Shown: positions 35,291 through 47,660 of the stretch, in pieces
How the letters are laid out: every line of letters begins with the position of its first letter
How positions within the stretch are numbered: position 1 is the first letter of the stretch
Assembly: GCF_001640805.2 (NCBI RefSeq)
Contig: NC_066837.1
Span: 27,776,789-27,840,788 of the forward strand
DNA length: 64,000 nt
DNA from: Lates calcarifer
Lineage: Eukaryota > Chordata > Actinopteri > Centropomidae
Direction of reading: 5' to 3'
Program-made: the position numbers and the translations under genes
Notes under the pieces: model-generated
The model's input: only the letters and a program-made list of their open reading frames with translations
What the model was told of the DNA's origin: nothing
Database searches by the model: none

Positions 35291-36599
35291 AAATGTAAGA
35301 TATACAGTGTATGTACAGTATGTTAGTCACTTAGGAAAGCAATTAAGATATCTAGAAAAATATTTGAATGGTATGAATCTGTATGTTTGTATAGTGTGTG
35401 TATATAAAAGGGCTACAACACTTGGTCTCTCTCTAAATGTTTACCTCACTTCACAAATGCATGGAATGATATCCAACCTTCATATTCATCATGATGTATG
35501 CATTCACACATGCTAATCTAACCCCTTTGTGTGCACAATACACTTCCATGCATATTTATAGTGAGGTCCACTAAGAGAAACTCAAAGGGAAAATGATTGT
35601 GTGTGTGTGTCTGTGTTTATGTACACAAGAGCGAGAGCCAGCCAGCTAGCCAGCCAGCCAAACAGGAAGGTGTGTGGGTCTAACAGTTCCCTGGCTGTGT
35701 GGAGACATTGTGGGGCTGCCCAGCACCAGAGGTCTGAACAGATGGATTTGGTGGGGCGTACCGGAAGGTTTTCAGGGAGAGCATAGTCCTGATGTTCACG
35801 GCTAGCTGACTCAGCCACTGGGGGGTTTGCCATAGACAAGACCAGAAGAAAAAGAAAATATGTGTGTCTTTGTCTGAGTGTAAAATGTCCTCTGTTTTTT
35901 TTCCAAGTTCAAGCCATGTTTTAGCAGTCAAACAGCAGGCCACGATTATAAAAAAGCAATTATGATCTGTCTGACTGAGCACATCGCTGAAAGTGCCTCC
36001 AACCAACAAAATGAGTTTCAGTCCAAATGGAGAGAGTGACACAGCACTAGTCATAGTAATACAAGGTGGTATGTGAATTCCTCACAGATTCATTGTTCAC
36101 TGTACATCCATCATTTATTCAGCAACAGTGGGGCACAGCAAGAAAGCTGCCACAGCTGACAGAGAAAATATGGAAGGAATAAAAATGATTTCCATCAGTG
36201 GTTCACAGAAGGGTATGCAGTGACAACAGTAAAAAATAATTAGTGAACGGTGCACTTCCATTAGGTGCTTGTGATCTGTCCAAGTCTGTGATTATCCATA
36301 TAAAGTGTAGGCACTATGCCATACAGTTCACCTAATTAACAGTGGTTGTGACAGTTGCTACAGAAAACAGATTTTAAAAATTGATCAAAAACCACATGAG
36401 GTGCAGCACAGTACAGGAGAAATTAGATTAGATTAGATCAGTTGGTTACAAATTTAGTGTAGCAAACTGTCCATTTCCCATGTCGCTAAATGTCTTTCTT
36501 TCCTCTCCAAACCAGTGCATTTAGAAAAGACTTTACAATGTGGCTAAATCAGTAAATTCTGGTTTTGCACTTGGTGTGGATAGTTAACACTACAATTCT
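35291..36599. other. Presumed intron
   Basis: Holds a short TG run (35,599-35,611), an AGCC-rich run (35,636-35,660) and a TTAGA repeat near 36,424-36,440. Short open frames on both strands are unsupported. Confidence 0.4.
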
Positions 36600-37135
36600 A
36601 AAGCCATGCTAGTGGCTGATCAGGCAGTACTAAGGCACAGTGGTGCTTTGTGCTAAATGCTAATGTCAACATTCTAACATGCTCACAGTTACAATTAACA
36701 TGATGAATTCATTTAAAGGTATTATTGAGGTTAATGGGAGTGTCATTGGTTTTGTTCATTTGTTCACAATGTATTGGACAAACTGAAAATTTGACGTGAT
36801 GTCTGTGCTAAAGATGGAAGCCTGTCCTATCTTGGTGAATAGACTAGGTTAATGTCTGGACCAAATTTCATTGGAATCCATCCAAAACGTGTTGAAATTT
36901 CAAAATTCAATCATAATTTAAAAAGCCTACATGTTAATGGCACTAGATCACAAGATTACCAGAGTCATTAGGACTCATCCTTTTGGAACCATGAACATCT
37001 TTACACAGTTTTGTGCCATCCATCTGGTAGGTGTCGTGATAAGTCATGAACATGGAGGCATGGTAATGAGGCAAGTGATGAGGAAGGCTTCTGAAGACCA
37101 CCTAACTGCAGACAGGTAGACAAACATTCTTTTCC
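36600..37135 (+). repeat. 'gctaacatg' dispersed repeat, plus
   Basis: Contains agccatgctagtggctgatc, gtattggacaaactgaaaat, ccaaatttcattggaatcca and the second unit aggactcatccttttggaac. It lies just upstream of promoter-like copy B. Confidence 0.65.
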
Positions 37136-37172
37136 CAATCTCTCATCTCCTCCATAGACAAGTTAAAGTCTG

Positions 37173-37469
37173 TGTAAAGAAAATTCAGAGATTTATCTCT
37201 AAACACATTATTAATGTTAGAAAATAGTTCCTGAAAATGTGTACAGTCTGTAAACTATGTAGTTCATCATGGAGTTAGACTGTTTCACAGTTTTCCATCA
37301 GTTTCATTCTCAGGATTTTATGGGCGGGTCTGAAACGGTGGCTCGATGACACACTGGAGCCACCACTCAGCATAACCCCGCCCCTAACACTGTAACTGGT
37401 ATAAATACCAGAGCTGTGTTAGCATCAGCGCTCCTCCTGCTCGACTGTAAGTTTATCATAGGTTTTAGC
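37173..37469 (+). repeat. Promoter-like dispersed element, copy B (plus)
   Basis: Near-identical (a few substitutions, a 3-base insertion near 37,214-37,217 and a small change before its end) to the reverse complement of copy A. GC-box-like gggcgggtct and ccccgcccct, TATA box in ggtataaatacc near 37,399, then gctcgactgtaagttt with a donor-like GTAAGT. It may be a solo LTR or a duplicated promoter. Past 37,470 the sequence is unlike the flank of copy A. Confidence 0.75.
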
Positions 37470-37660
37470 CACACTGATGGAGAGCTGAGGAACACCACCA
37501 ACACCCGTCTCTGCAGCGACTGTTTCATTCTGCTCAGTTTTACTACATTTCATTAGAGACAACAGGAATTCACTGATAATCCGCTGTTACTTTTGAATGG
37601 GGCCAAACCAACCATCTCCCTCCACAGCCTTCACCCTCCTGACCCACCATCGTTGCTCAC

Positions 37661-37696
37661 TGTGTGTGTGTGTGTGTGTGTGTGTGTTTGTGTGTA
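37661..37696. repeat. TG microsatellite
   Basis: Uninterrupted TG run of about 13 units, then imperfect. Confidence 0.95.
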
Positions 37697-38111
37697 TCCT
37701 CTTGAAGATGAGGGATCAAACTGGTTAGAGTAAGGCAGTAACACACAATTATTCTACTTTGTTTTCCTATATTAATAAACATCTGTAATATAACTATATA
37801 AACAGTGCGACTTGTCTCTTGAAAGACAGGCCATTTGATCAACAAAACTGTTATTTCTACACATTCTAAATCTATCAAGAAATTGTCGAGTACTTTAATA
37901 GGAGGGTTGTGTTTTGTCGGTCAGGGAAGAGCTAAGATCAGTCAATGAAGGGGAGAATTAGACAGGTGGAAACATATGTGTTTAGTGTGTCAATGAACCA
38001 TGATAATTTGAATGGGTTGAGTTAAGTGAGTTACCCTGCAGAGAGGGTGTCCATCCGGGGCACTGGCCTCCAGAGACACACAGGAACCACCGTCAGACCC
38101 ATCTGTTAAAT
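37697..38111. other. Presumed intron
   Basis: No gene or repeat recognised. Confidence 0.4.
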
Positions 38112-38388
38112 GGGGCAGCTGAAGGAGGTAGAGCAGTCGCCCACCGAGCAGAAAGTCTGTGGTTCGATCCCCGGCTCCTCCAGTCCACATGCTAAAATAT
38201 CCTTGGGCAAGATATTGAACCCCAAATCGCCCCTGATGTGTCATTGGTGTGTGAATGTGGGTTAGAGAGCACTTACTGGCACATATAGAATAAGTGCTGT
38301 GTGAATGGATGAATGTGACCTGTAGTATGAAGCACTTTGAGTGGTCAACCCGACTAGAAAATAGATATATAAGTACAGTCCATTTACC
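38112..38388 (+). mobile_element. tRNA-derived SINE (family 1)
   Basis: Head gaaggaggtagagcagtcgc and B box ggttcgatccc (intact), then ccggctcctccagtccacat, cttgggcaagatattgaacc and the terminus aagtacagtccatttacc. Confidence 0.9.
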
Positions 38389-38999
38389 ATTTAAATGCAG
38401 CTTTAAATTCATGCAAAGCGTGGACATGGCAGTTTTAATGCCCATTTTGTGACTCAGTGAGCCTTTGTAGAAATTATTCACTATTCATTATTACATGATA
38501 TACTAATAGCTGTAATTATTTATGTTAAATTAAAGGTGATAGACTGATTCTAACTGTGGAAGACCTGGTTTTCTTTTGTGCCTTTTACTTTAAGTTTGAA
38601 GCTGTGTTATTGTATGGATTTAACAGGCCAAACGCTCTCACACCTTAAAAGTAATATAAATAAATGTGTTTGTTTCCATGCCTCTTTGGTTGACCATGGA
38701 GCCCTTATAAATCAGCCCTTAGATATCAGAAATTAAAATCAAAGCCAGTTATGGGTTTTAATTTCCTTGAGTGATGTATAGACACAGGGGAGGTCATAGA
38801 ATAGCCATCCACAGATCTAGAAGCATAAAAAATGTGTGCTGTGTTATGATTATTAATTTCATTCAGTGTATTCACACATTGACCTATAGGTCATGCAATG
38901 GGGGGTGGGGCTTACACAGCAGTGCTCCCAGCTAGACCCCTATTGAACCTCTTATCCTAGAGAGATATAGAAACAGGTTTGAAAATGTAGTTAATGTCA
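38389..38999. other. Presumed intron
   Basis: No gene or known repeat recognised. Confidence 0.4.
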
Positions 39000-39175
39000 C
39001 GTGTCACATTCACGTCTGAGCATACTCCCTGAGAATTCCTTGGATCACTGTGAGCAGCATCAGACGTGCACACTGTCGCACACTGTAATTTTATGCGCTA
39101 CATAGTTTTGCTGTGCGCGGAGAAAGCGGGAGCAGTGCGCGATTGCGCAGGCGCGCAGCTTAGAGGGAACATTGC
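39000..39175 (-). mobile_element. CpG-rich terminal piece of a DNA transposon (possible hAT)
   Basis: On the minus strand it begins caatgttccctctaagctgc and continues with CpG-rich alternating GC/CG, a form I associate with hAT-type element ends in vertebrates. No matching inverted terminus was found to the left, so only one end is present. The assignment is from memory. Confidence 0.3.
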
Positions 39176-40676
39176 TTGCACTCAAACAGCAGCAGCCAGC
39201 AACTGTTTGAAAACAGTAAAATGATCAATAAAAGATCCTCCTATACAACAAACTAAATAAAGGAGGACACTTATTGAGAGCTATGATTTCATCCAGTTTT
39301 CAAAATCGACTCTCTAAATCAGTGGAAACAGGCAAGATGCTTCTCCAATAAGTAACAGTAGATTGAGGTTTACATCCTGTAGCCTGCTGTTGTAGCAGAT
39401 AGCATTCAGCATCCAGACTCCAACATGATGGGTCCCATCATCGGGTCGTTTATCAGGCCCTTCCACACTTTTGCAGGACAGGTGTTAAAAGATCCAGCAC
39501 ACAACTAATTAATGTGGGGGCTAGCTATGGTAATATTTCAGTGGAGAGCAGGCTTTCAAACCTTTCCGGTACTCAAAGATTCAGGATTATAACTGATTGG
39601 ACTGTTCAGCTGAGAAAAATGTTTTGATTTTACAAACTGTATTCACCTGGTCAATACTAGGAAAAGGCAATATCGATCTAGTTAGATAATTTATTGTTTT
39701 GAGATGCTGGTTGATTATGTATTGCCATGAATCATACAGCTTATCAGCTAGTAGAACTTATGTCTGTATATCTATTTTTGTGTTGGTGGATGGCCATGCC
39801 ACATTATGGGTGGGTCTATTACCATTTTAAGACTAATGTAATGAAATAGCCTTTGTAATGCAAGCAAATAATTTTGTCTTTGAAAAAGAAATTTCAACAA
39901 TAAATATAGCCATAGTCTTAGGTCAGATGCAGGTCTCAAGTTCTGCTGTCCTGGTATGCTATATAAAGGCAGGGTTTGCAGGTACTAACCAGTCTTGGGA
40001 CTCAAGTTTTAGGCCTGTGCAGGACTCTAGTTGTGGACCGTGTCATTATTAACATGCACTGCACTGGCACCAAACAGCCCTTCAGGCCTTACAAGTCAGT
40101 CTTGCCTGGTAATAAGCAGTAAGTTCTGAGCTTGATGGTGAAAATGAAAATCAGTTGGTCCCCTGGCTGCTGCCGCACAATCTCTCCCAAACCGCTTTAC
40201 TCTCTTCTGTGTGATCTTTGCTGGAGCACTTATGTCCACCCTTCGGCTTTAACCCAGCATGCTTCAGGGTTCGCTCGCACTAACTCACATCTGCCACACC
40301 ATGATCCATGAGAAGCCAGTAGCTATTGTTCACCCTCAGGGACTATTGCTTGTGCCCTCAGCAACTGATTAGCATAGCGATTTCCCACTGTACTGTTATC
40401 TGTCCAGCCTCTCAGGAAGAGAGGACATAAAAACAGCAGGGAGGCCAACCTCGGGCTCTTTACTTCACCAAGCAGCATCTGAAGAGCCTTCTTCACCACC
40501 CCCAAACCCTCCCCACACTGAGGTCTCTGAATTAATGAGGGTATAGCAAGCTTTATGAACATTTTCTGCCCTGCAGAAAGGTGGGCTTCATCTTTCTAAT
40601 CACAACCAGGCATTTATATGACAGGTTCAATAAGCAGAACAGGAAGGAAGTGAGTCATTTACTTTGTTTTTTCCAG
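39176..40676. other. Presumed intron
   Basis: No coding-like frame or known repeat. It ends in a good pyrimidine tract and acceptor (actttgttttttccag). Confidence 0.4.
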
Positions 40677-40735
40677 GTAGACAGTGAGCTCCGGAGGAGG
40701 ACGGCATCAACTGATATTTTAGGAGACCTTTGAGA
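40677..40735 (+). pseudogene. cfap58: Candidate CFAP58-like exon remnant
   Basis: Directly after a strong acceptor (ttttttccag) the phase-0 frame reads VDSELRRRTASTDIL before a stop. CFAP58 has HQ|VDELKEDISAKESAL; with one inserted residue this gives VD(S)EL....A(S)..(D/E). It falls between the SDRNLYSKNL-like piece (22.4 kb) and the next clear exon (46.1 kb), as the order requires. The rest of the exon cannot be read. Confidence 0.3.
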
Positions 40736-43700
40736 TTCCTTTCACAGTGGAGTGATTCACAATTCACATCAAGCTTATTTTAGAAGACTGACATCTGCAC
40801 AGTCAGGTTAACTTGAAATATAGGGATATGATTTTCAGAGTTGAGTTACACTTATTGTAGGCTTTAAAGTATCGAGACAAAAACATCTTATTTCAACTGT
40901 CTTGACTTTTGACTTGCATGACACCACATTCTTAACTCATTCTTGAGACTATATATTTAAGATTAAAGATCAAGATTTAATATTTAGTTTTGCATATGTT
41001 TATTTTCTTAACATGCCATATTCCATTGATAACAACAGTACCTCAGATGCTTTACATCTCATTAATTTATACAATGAACAAAACTATAAAGTCAGAATAA
41101 TAATTAGACCTAACATCCTTCTCTATGATATATTATCTGCGGCAATGACCACAGTGCTAGGCACAGAGAGACTGAAATAGACGAAGTAACTCCTCCATCA
41201 AATGTGTCATCAAAGATGATATTTTCAGTCTACAGCACAGCAGTGCAGTGATGTCAGCACCATGCACACAGAGACGATGTTTGTCTTTATCCCCCCCTTT
41301 TCTTTCCCGACATTCACCATTGAAGTGTTGGCCTGCTAACACTATTACTAAATACCAAACCAAACTATTGGACTGGAATTGATATTGGTGCTAAATGAAT
41401 AAAAATCACTGAGATTCATTGTCTTTGTAGAACTTTATTATCTAGAACCAAGAATAACACTAATTTTCTTTTAAACAATTCTACTGAGCCCCTAAAGTCC
41501 CACAAGGAGCAGAATCATATACTTGAACATGAATTTTTATCTTTTCTAAAAGCTTTTAGCTTTGAAGAGCAGCTTTAATTTTGTCACTATTTTGTGTTCA
41601 GCCTTTGTTTGAGGGTTTTGTGGGATTTGTAAAGCAACCACTGTCTTCTGCTGTTGTTACAGATTTTTGCCCACTCTTGGAACCCAAATCAAACTTTTTT
41701 CACACTGTTACAGATATCAAATTCATTTAAGGGACCTTTTTGTCAATATCTATGCAATTGCTTTGACTTGCTGTATTATGTAAAATTGTGCTGATTGATT
41801 GTATTAATGTTAGGAACAGAGTTGTGAACCATGCTGCATCAACAGCAAACAACCACCAGTCATGATAGTGTGTACATTAAACTTTATTTATTGTCATTTA
41901 TAATTTATTTCTTTATTGCCTACATGATCTGACAACCCATAATGAACTATCAGTACTGTTCAAATACAGAGCACAGGCAGCATCTAAATATAGCCAGTTT
42001 TCATATATATTAATGATTTGTTAATAAAATACATTGCAGGGAGTGTTTTGAATTTAGAACAAGAGACAGAGCATTACAATACATGGAAACACCATCACTA
42101 ATCTTACCAAGACACTTCCAAACTAATCTTTTTAAATCTGATTTTCATATTAAATCCCAATTTTTACACTACCAGTGTACTTTTCACTTGAACATTTTAA
42201 GTCTCCAACTGACCGCAGGAAAGAAAATTTCATCCCATCATCATTTTCTGGTGCCTTTCTGCTGTCTTATCCTGTCATTATCTGCCTGTAATTTTCTCTC
42301 TCTTTTCTCACTTGTCTTTCACAAGATTTTTACATACAGGACAAGCAAAGCGAACAAAGCTTATAACTGACATTCACTTTGTTCTTTCTCGCTCAAAGTC
42401 TTTTACTAAATCTCTCTTCCTTGCCTGTCTTTGCTCAGAATACCTTCCCATGCAGAAACATAATTTGGTCTCAGCAGAGCTCTGCTTTTATGAACAACTG
42501 TAACTGGAATCAGGTTCCATCAGGGTTGGTCTCTGTGCAGAATTAATATGCCACTACATCTGGTCACTCCATCACTTTTTAGCTTTGTAACATTTGATAC
42601 AAAATGAGTAAAAACCTTTTGGTCCAAGGCCTGCTGTAAAAAGCTACAACAATCTTGTGAGAGTTCTCATCCTAAATGTTTTTGTTACACACCTGTTCAT
42701 ATACAATATGTAGTACAGGTGTGTTACAGTATACATTTTTAATGTCCGACCCTTCAAATGGATATTGACATCCAGACTCACCATTAAAGAAATATGATTT
42801 CTGTCTTCTCAAGTCCTCTTCACCGATTTGTCAGGTGTCACCACTCTGTTCTTGTCAGCCTCTCATATTTCACTCTTCATTTAACAATTACCCTTCTATC
42901 AGCCCTATGACAGGATGTCAATAGGTCTTTCTGGAGATGCTAACAAATTCTGTCTCTGCTTTACACGCCCAACAAAAATGGGAAAAATATCCTGTCACAT
43001 TTTTGTCTTTGTCTCTTTACTCTCTCATTTTTTTTAACCAATGCTGCTGAATTTCCAGCAAGCTCCTACTTTTTGGCCTGTCAAAAAGAGTCACCATCAG
43101 CAGGTTTTCCTTAGAATTGCATGAAAACTCTAGTCATTTCTAAACACTTCACTGCTGTGCCAACTGAATTATTCCACAGTTAGTGTTGCCCCACACAGGT
43201 TTCCCATGTGTGTAGCCTCTAAATCTTCCCAGCACCCATGTTCTGCCCTGTCACTTGGATTGCATTTGCTGTTCACCTTATTGAAACAAGCCAGATTTAA
43301 CCTGACTGTAAATCTTACCATCATATGGTCCTAAAAAAGAGTTTGTGTCATTTCATTCTTTCAAACACATCAGGGATTTTCCATCTGTCTTATTCATGTT
43401 CAACTTTGATGTATGCAGCTGAAATAGATCTTACATGTTTGACTTTATGCCCTCTCTCATCTGTCTTCCTTTTTGTAGTCAGAGGCAGTCTTGTTACTTT
43501 GATTTTCCCTGTTCACTAGGTAACCTGTATGAAAGTGTTTGAAAATAAAAAAAAGATTCGAAAAGGGTTCTGCTTCACTTTGAACTGGTTATGCAATGAA
43601 TAAAAAAAATGTCACATAAAATGTCCAAAACTTTCATTAATGCCCTTAGAAATATGTTTTATATTTACTGATTATAAACTATTATATGGCTTTGTGTGAT

Positions 43701-44404
43701 ATTAGGTGCACAAATATAATTAAATTTCACACCCATGTGCTTAATTTAATGCAGCGGAATAACTATCGTTTTATGTTTCAGTATTGTAACGGCTGCCACT
43801 TTTACTACCGTTTAAAGGCATGTGTTAAATTATGTTAAATTAAATGTCTTTATCTCTCAGTGGCCACCTGCTATTCATTTTAGTGTGCATGCTGTGTTGT
43901 GAAGCAGCACACAATGAATGCACTATAGATGCTCAGCTCCAAAGATTTATCGGTTAGTCTACCTCAATGAGGGATTCAGTCCTCCCTCTTTGAAGTTTGA
44001 GCCTGCTCTCTGCTGAACCTTTGAGTTGGAGATATGACTTCTCTCTTTCTTTCTACTTTAATTACCTACGCAAGAACATGGTTTCCTTTCCCTAAAGTCT
44101 TGTAGTTTTGTATGTGGCAGCTGTTCTATGAAGTCCTAATCATAAAACCCAGTGCCAATTAAGAGGTATGAAGTCTATTCTTCATCTAAAGAGACCCTTA
44201 GCTGTGCTTATTTTGCCTCTTCATCTCCATTAAAAAAGAATTCATTAACCTTTTAAGAAATGAGATGCCAGGACTATATGGGTGTAGGTTTGGGAGTGAA
44301 AACTGCTGAAAACAAAAAAGGCTCAGTCAGTCACAATCAGCTTGGTGTGTGAACCACTTAGCATCACTGCAGGTCAAGCACTTTAGAGAAGTTAGAATTA
44401 AGTT
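40736..44404. other. Long presumed intron
   Basis: No gene recognised. From about 42.1 to 43.5 kb the plus strand is markedly pyrimidine-rich (T/C), giving short Ser/Phe/Leu-rich open frames that are composition effects. Confidence 0.4.
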
Positions 44405-44506
44405 TAACATTTACCAACAAGACCTGCTCTATATGAAAAGTGCTTTGAAATGACTTTTGTCGTGATTCAGCGCTATATATATAAAATTTAATTGAATTGA
44501 ATATCA
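44405..44506 (+). mobile_element. Non-LTR retrotransposon 3' tail
   Basis: The sequence gaaaagtgctttgaaatgac...tgattcagcgctatatatat followed by aattgaattgaat is a common fish LINE 3' end with a (TTGAA) tail. No coding part is attached. Confidence 0.5.
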
Positions 44507-44810
44507 GAAGTTCATTAAGACAAACGACAGATCACGCAAATTCTCCAGTTGTGTTGTATTAAATTATGGCAGAGGAAGATGGTGCAAAAAAGCATGAAAA
44601 AACCAGCACATTACATTTGATTTTAATGCAGGAGATTGTCCTCTGTGACGTCCCATCACAGACCTGCAAATAACCTTTTTTTAAAAACCATAACCACAGT
44701 CTCTCGCTAAATTTCAAGCATGTCGTTGTTGTTGTCACCATGAAGGTGAGGTCCTGACCGTAATGAAGTCATAATTTAAATCAAACTAACCCTAACCCTC
44801 CCTTAATTAG
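44507..44810. other. Presumed intron with telomere-like block
   Basis: Two CCCTAA-type units at 44,786-44,799, 12 bases before the SINE. The frame MAEEDGAKKHEK at 44,567 was considered and rejected as a gene start. Confidence 0.4.
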
Positions 44811-45061
44811 GGGGTGCTGTGGCTCAGGGTGAACGGGTCGCCACTAATCGGAAGGTCAGCAGTTTGATTCCAACTCTTGCCAGTCTATGCTGAAGTATCC
44901 TTGGGCAAGATAGTGAACCCCACGTTGCCCCCAATAACATTGCTAGAGTGCTTTGTAGTAGTGCAAGCGCTGTGTGAATGGGTGAATGTAACGCATAGTG
45001 TAAAGTGCTTTGAGTGGTCGATACAGACTAGAAAAAGCACTATAAGTACAATCCATTTACC
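44811..45061 (+). mobile_element. tRNA-derived SINE (family 1)
   Basis: Starts ggggtgctgtggctcagggt; B box agtttgattcc; ccttgggcaagatagtgaac; terminus tataagtacaatccatttac. Confidence 0.88.
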
Positions 45062-46105
45062 GTTTAGTTGGCTTACCCTAACCAAATGGTATTTTGGTTA
45101 TGGTACCATTGTTTGTTTGCCATAACCACAGTCTGTCCCTAAAATGTACCATTGTACTGTTGTTGACATTTGGGGTTTTGCATAGTCATTCAGTATCTAC
45201 ATTCTTGTCTGGCAGTATGGGTGGAGTGTAGACTGAGAATACAGGAACTGCAAAATGGCAGTAGGATTTTTAGTCTGGGTATGGTTAATTTTTTTAATCA
45301 ATCCAAGTATATTAATCATTAGGTGTTTGTGGTTTGTGACTATGTGGGACAAACATGTAGAAAGTCAATCAGTGTTGTGTTTCCAAGGCTGTTTTATTGT
45401 GTTTAATACCAAAGTAACTCCACCTACATGGAGGATAAGTGTAAGAAGAAGTGGATTTATTATTTTCCCCACAGTAGGTGGGACCCCAGGGCAGACCACA
45501 GCCTGCTCTGGGAGCACAGCCAGAGCAAGGAACACCTGATCTGGGCACTAACGAAGATCTTTAGCCCTTTCAACTGCATCAGTATGGCAGTCTCTCACCG
45601 CCAGCCTGCCCTCGCAGCCTCCTTAAGATGAATGAAAGGACAGGGGTTGGGGCTTATTAGGCAGAAGAAAATTACCTCACTTTTCTCTCCTGCTCTTTGA
45701 TCCCTTGCCTTCTGTCTCATAATTTTTCTCACAATCTTACTTCTTCCAACAGGTGCTCTCAGAGTTTCACTCACTTCATATGTCTTATCTAAAAATGAAC
45801 AGGAAAGAGATTCAGAGTATTACACATATTCACTGCAGGGAAAGGTCCAGTACCAACCATTACAGCCACTGGCATCTGTGCTGTTACAGAATCTCTACTG
45901 ACAGTTAAGTGTTTTGGTCAAGGGCTTGCCAATGCTAAGGGAAGAATGAGTAATTATTTTAAACTGATCATCTGGTCTGGAGATTCTAATTTATGACAAC
46001 TTCAGAAGCACTAATGTATTACGTGTTCTGGAAACACAGCTCTAAACTGTCGCAACTGTTTGTGTGAGTGTCTATGCTTTTCTTTCTCTTTGTGTCCTGA
46101 TACAG
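45062..46105. other. Presumed intron
   Basis: A GC-richer patch at 45,470-45,620 follows an acceptor-like ttttccccacag and has open frames, but nothing matches CFAP58 or another family I recognise. Confidence 0.4.
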
Positions 46106-46245
46106 GGGGAACTGCAGCTAATGAAGCAGCAGTAGGAGGAAACAAGGCTGTGCATTGACAGCCAGAAGGCAGAGGAGCAAAACTGCGCACAATCATAGCA
46201 GATGCTGACGCTGAGCGGACCTGACAGAAGAAACAACTGGACCAG
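46106..46245 (+). pseudogene. cfap58: CFAP58-like exon remnant, best preserved
   Basis: Between an acceptor (tgtgtcctgatacag) and a donor (CCAG/gtaaag), 140 bases read GELQLMKQQ, a TAG (46,133-46,135), EETRLCIDSQKAEEQN, a one-base deletion near 46,183, TIIADADAERT, a TGA (46,222-46,224), QKKQLDQ. CFAP58 carries AELQKLRQQ, then EAEERKLLRIIAEADGERLR, then QKKELDQ across this exon. Adding back the missing base gives 141 bases (47 codons), so exon size and phase are conserved. The TGA is what a CpG transition at a CGA codon would leave. The three disabling lesions with intact splice sites mark a non-processed dead gene. Confidence 0.78.
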
Positions 46246-47399
46246 GTAAAGAAACAGACTGAGAGGTACAGAGACAGTAAGACTCAGAGAGAAAGAGATG
46301 TGAAAAAAGAGAGGACTGAAAGAGAATGGGAGGGGGACAAAAGGATTGTTAAAGGGGTCTTTCCTTGCTTCACTGAGCTAACTGGCTGCACTGACTGCTA
46401 CAGGGATGAAAGAGACCAAAGTCTGGGTCTGCTCCAAGCTCATTAAACACAGAGCCAGTCTCTCCCACTAAAGCCTAAAGGCCTCTGTGACCTTGCTAAC
46501 CCTGCACCAAGTAAAATGCAGCTGTCTGAATACAGCTCTCAACTTCCCCTGTTGTGACACACTGGGAGGACAATTTGTTATGCAGAATGCTGATGTCAAC
46601 AGGTGACCAAATCCTGACTAAACAGACACTGTAGACAGCAAGGGATAAATAAATGCTGTTTTTGATGTAATATGTCACTGTAACAGCCTTGCCTCAGGGA
46701 TTGTGTCTATGTGGGTGTGCGCCCACTTCTTGGTTGCCTCTGTCTGTGAAAAAGTGAAACTGACTGTGAGTGTCCTCTTTGAAGCTGGAGATGGACATAG
46801 ACATTTCCATCAGCTATTACAACTGTCATAGTGCAATCTTTTTATACAGAGGCAAAAATAATTATGTTGATGAGGCTATTCATTTTTTTTCCTTCCTAAG
46901 GGGTGAATCACTGTTGAACAGGGTAATGACTCTTGACTTGAAACACTGACAATTGCAGCAGAGCCACATAAGATTGGAGATTGGTTTCTTAGAGAGATGC
47001 TGAGCTATGATGTCAGTGGGTTTCTTTAACCCTTTGAACCCGATTGATGCAATATGTGATAATCAGGTTGAAAGTGTTGCAACCCTCATCCTCAGACTCA
47101 TAACTTCATCAAATTAGAACACACAGACATAATACTCTTATTAGCAATTGTTGTATCTCCATCACAGAAAAGTGCCATAGAATCCATGAAAAAAAAAAAA
47201 ACCTTCTTACTAAAGATCCTGATTACAACTGTATGTTTAGATGTTTCTTCAGTAACAGAAGGTATCCATTAGTACATCCATAGTTATAGTGCATTTTTTA
47301 GTTGCCAATCACTTCCCTCACTCTGTGTCTGTACACACCATCCCACAATAGTATACTACTACTATACTAGTATACTCATATACTACTTTGCAGCTGTAG
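46246..47399. other. Presumed intron
   Basis: Starts purine-rich and stays open in the exon's frame for about 68 codons, which is composition. No gene or known repeat recognised. Confidence 0.4.
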
Positions 47400-47660
47400 G
47401 CACAGCACTACTTTGAGAAGATTGCTAATGTCATGCCAACATGGTCACAATGACATTAATACCATGCTGAAGTTTAGCAAGTAATATTTACCAGGTCATC
47501 ATCTTAACCTGTTAGCATATTAACATTTGCTACTCACTCCAAAATATTGGGCAAAGTAATATTTTGATCTGATATGAGGTCAGTGGATCACTAAAGTTGT
47601 TAGTTCATCCTAAGGGGAACATGAATGTCTATCAAATGTTTACCAATTTAACAGGCTGAC
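47400..47660 (+). repeat. Fragment of the 'gctaacatg' dispersed repeat
   Basis: Contains gattgctaatgtcatgccaa, tgttagcatattaacatttg, atattgggcaaagtaatatt and catcctaaggggaacatgaa. Confidence 0.55.

Noticed and set aside
44567..44660. MAEEDGAKKHEKTST, resembling a CFAP58 start
   Set aside because: It is out of order (between the 40.7- and 46.1-kb pieces), has no promoter context and no matching continuation.
46780..46815. LKLEMDID, like the LRLEIKKL block of CFAP58
   Set aside because: Only five residues agree, there is no splice signal and no flanking match.
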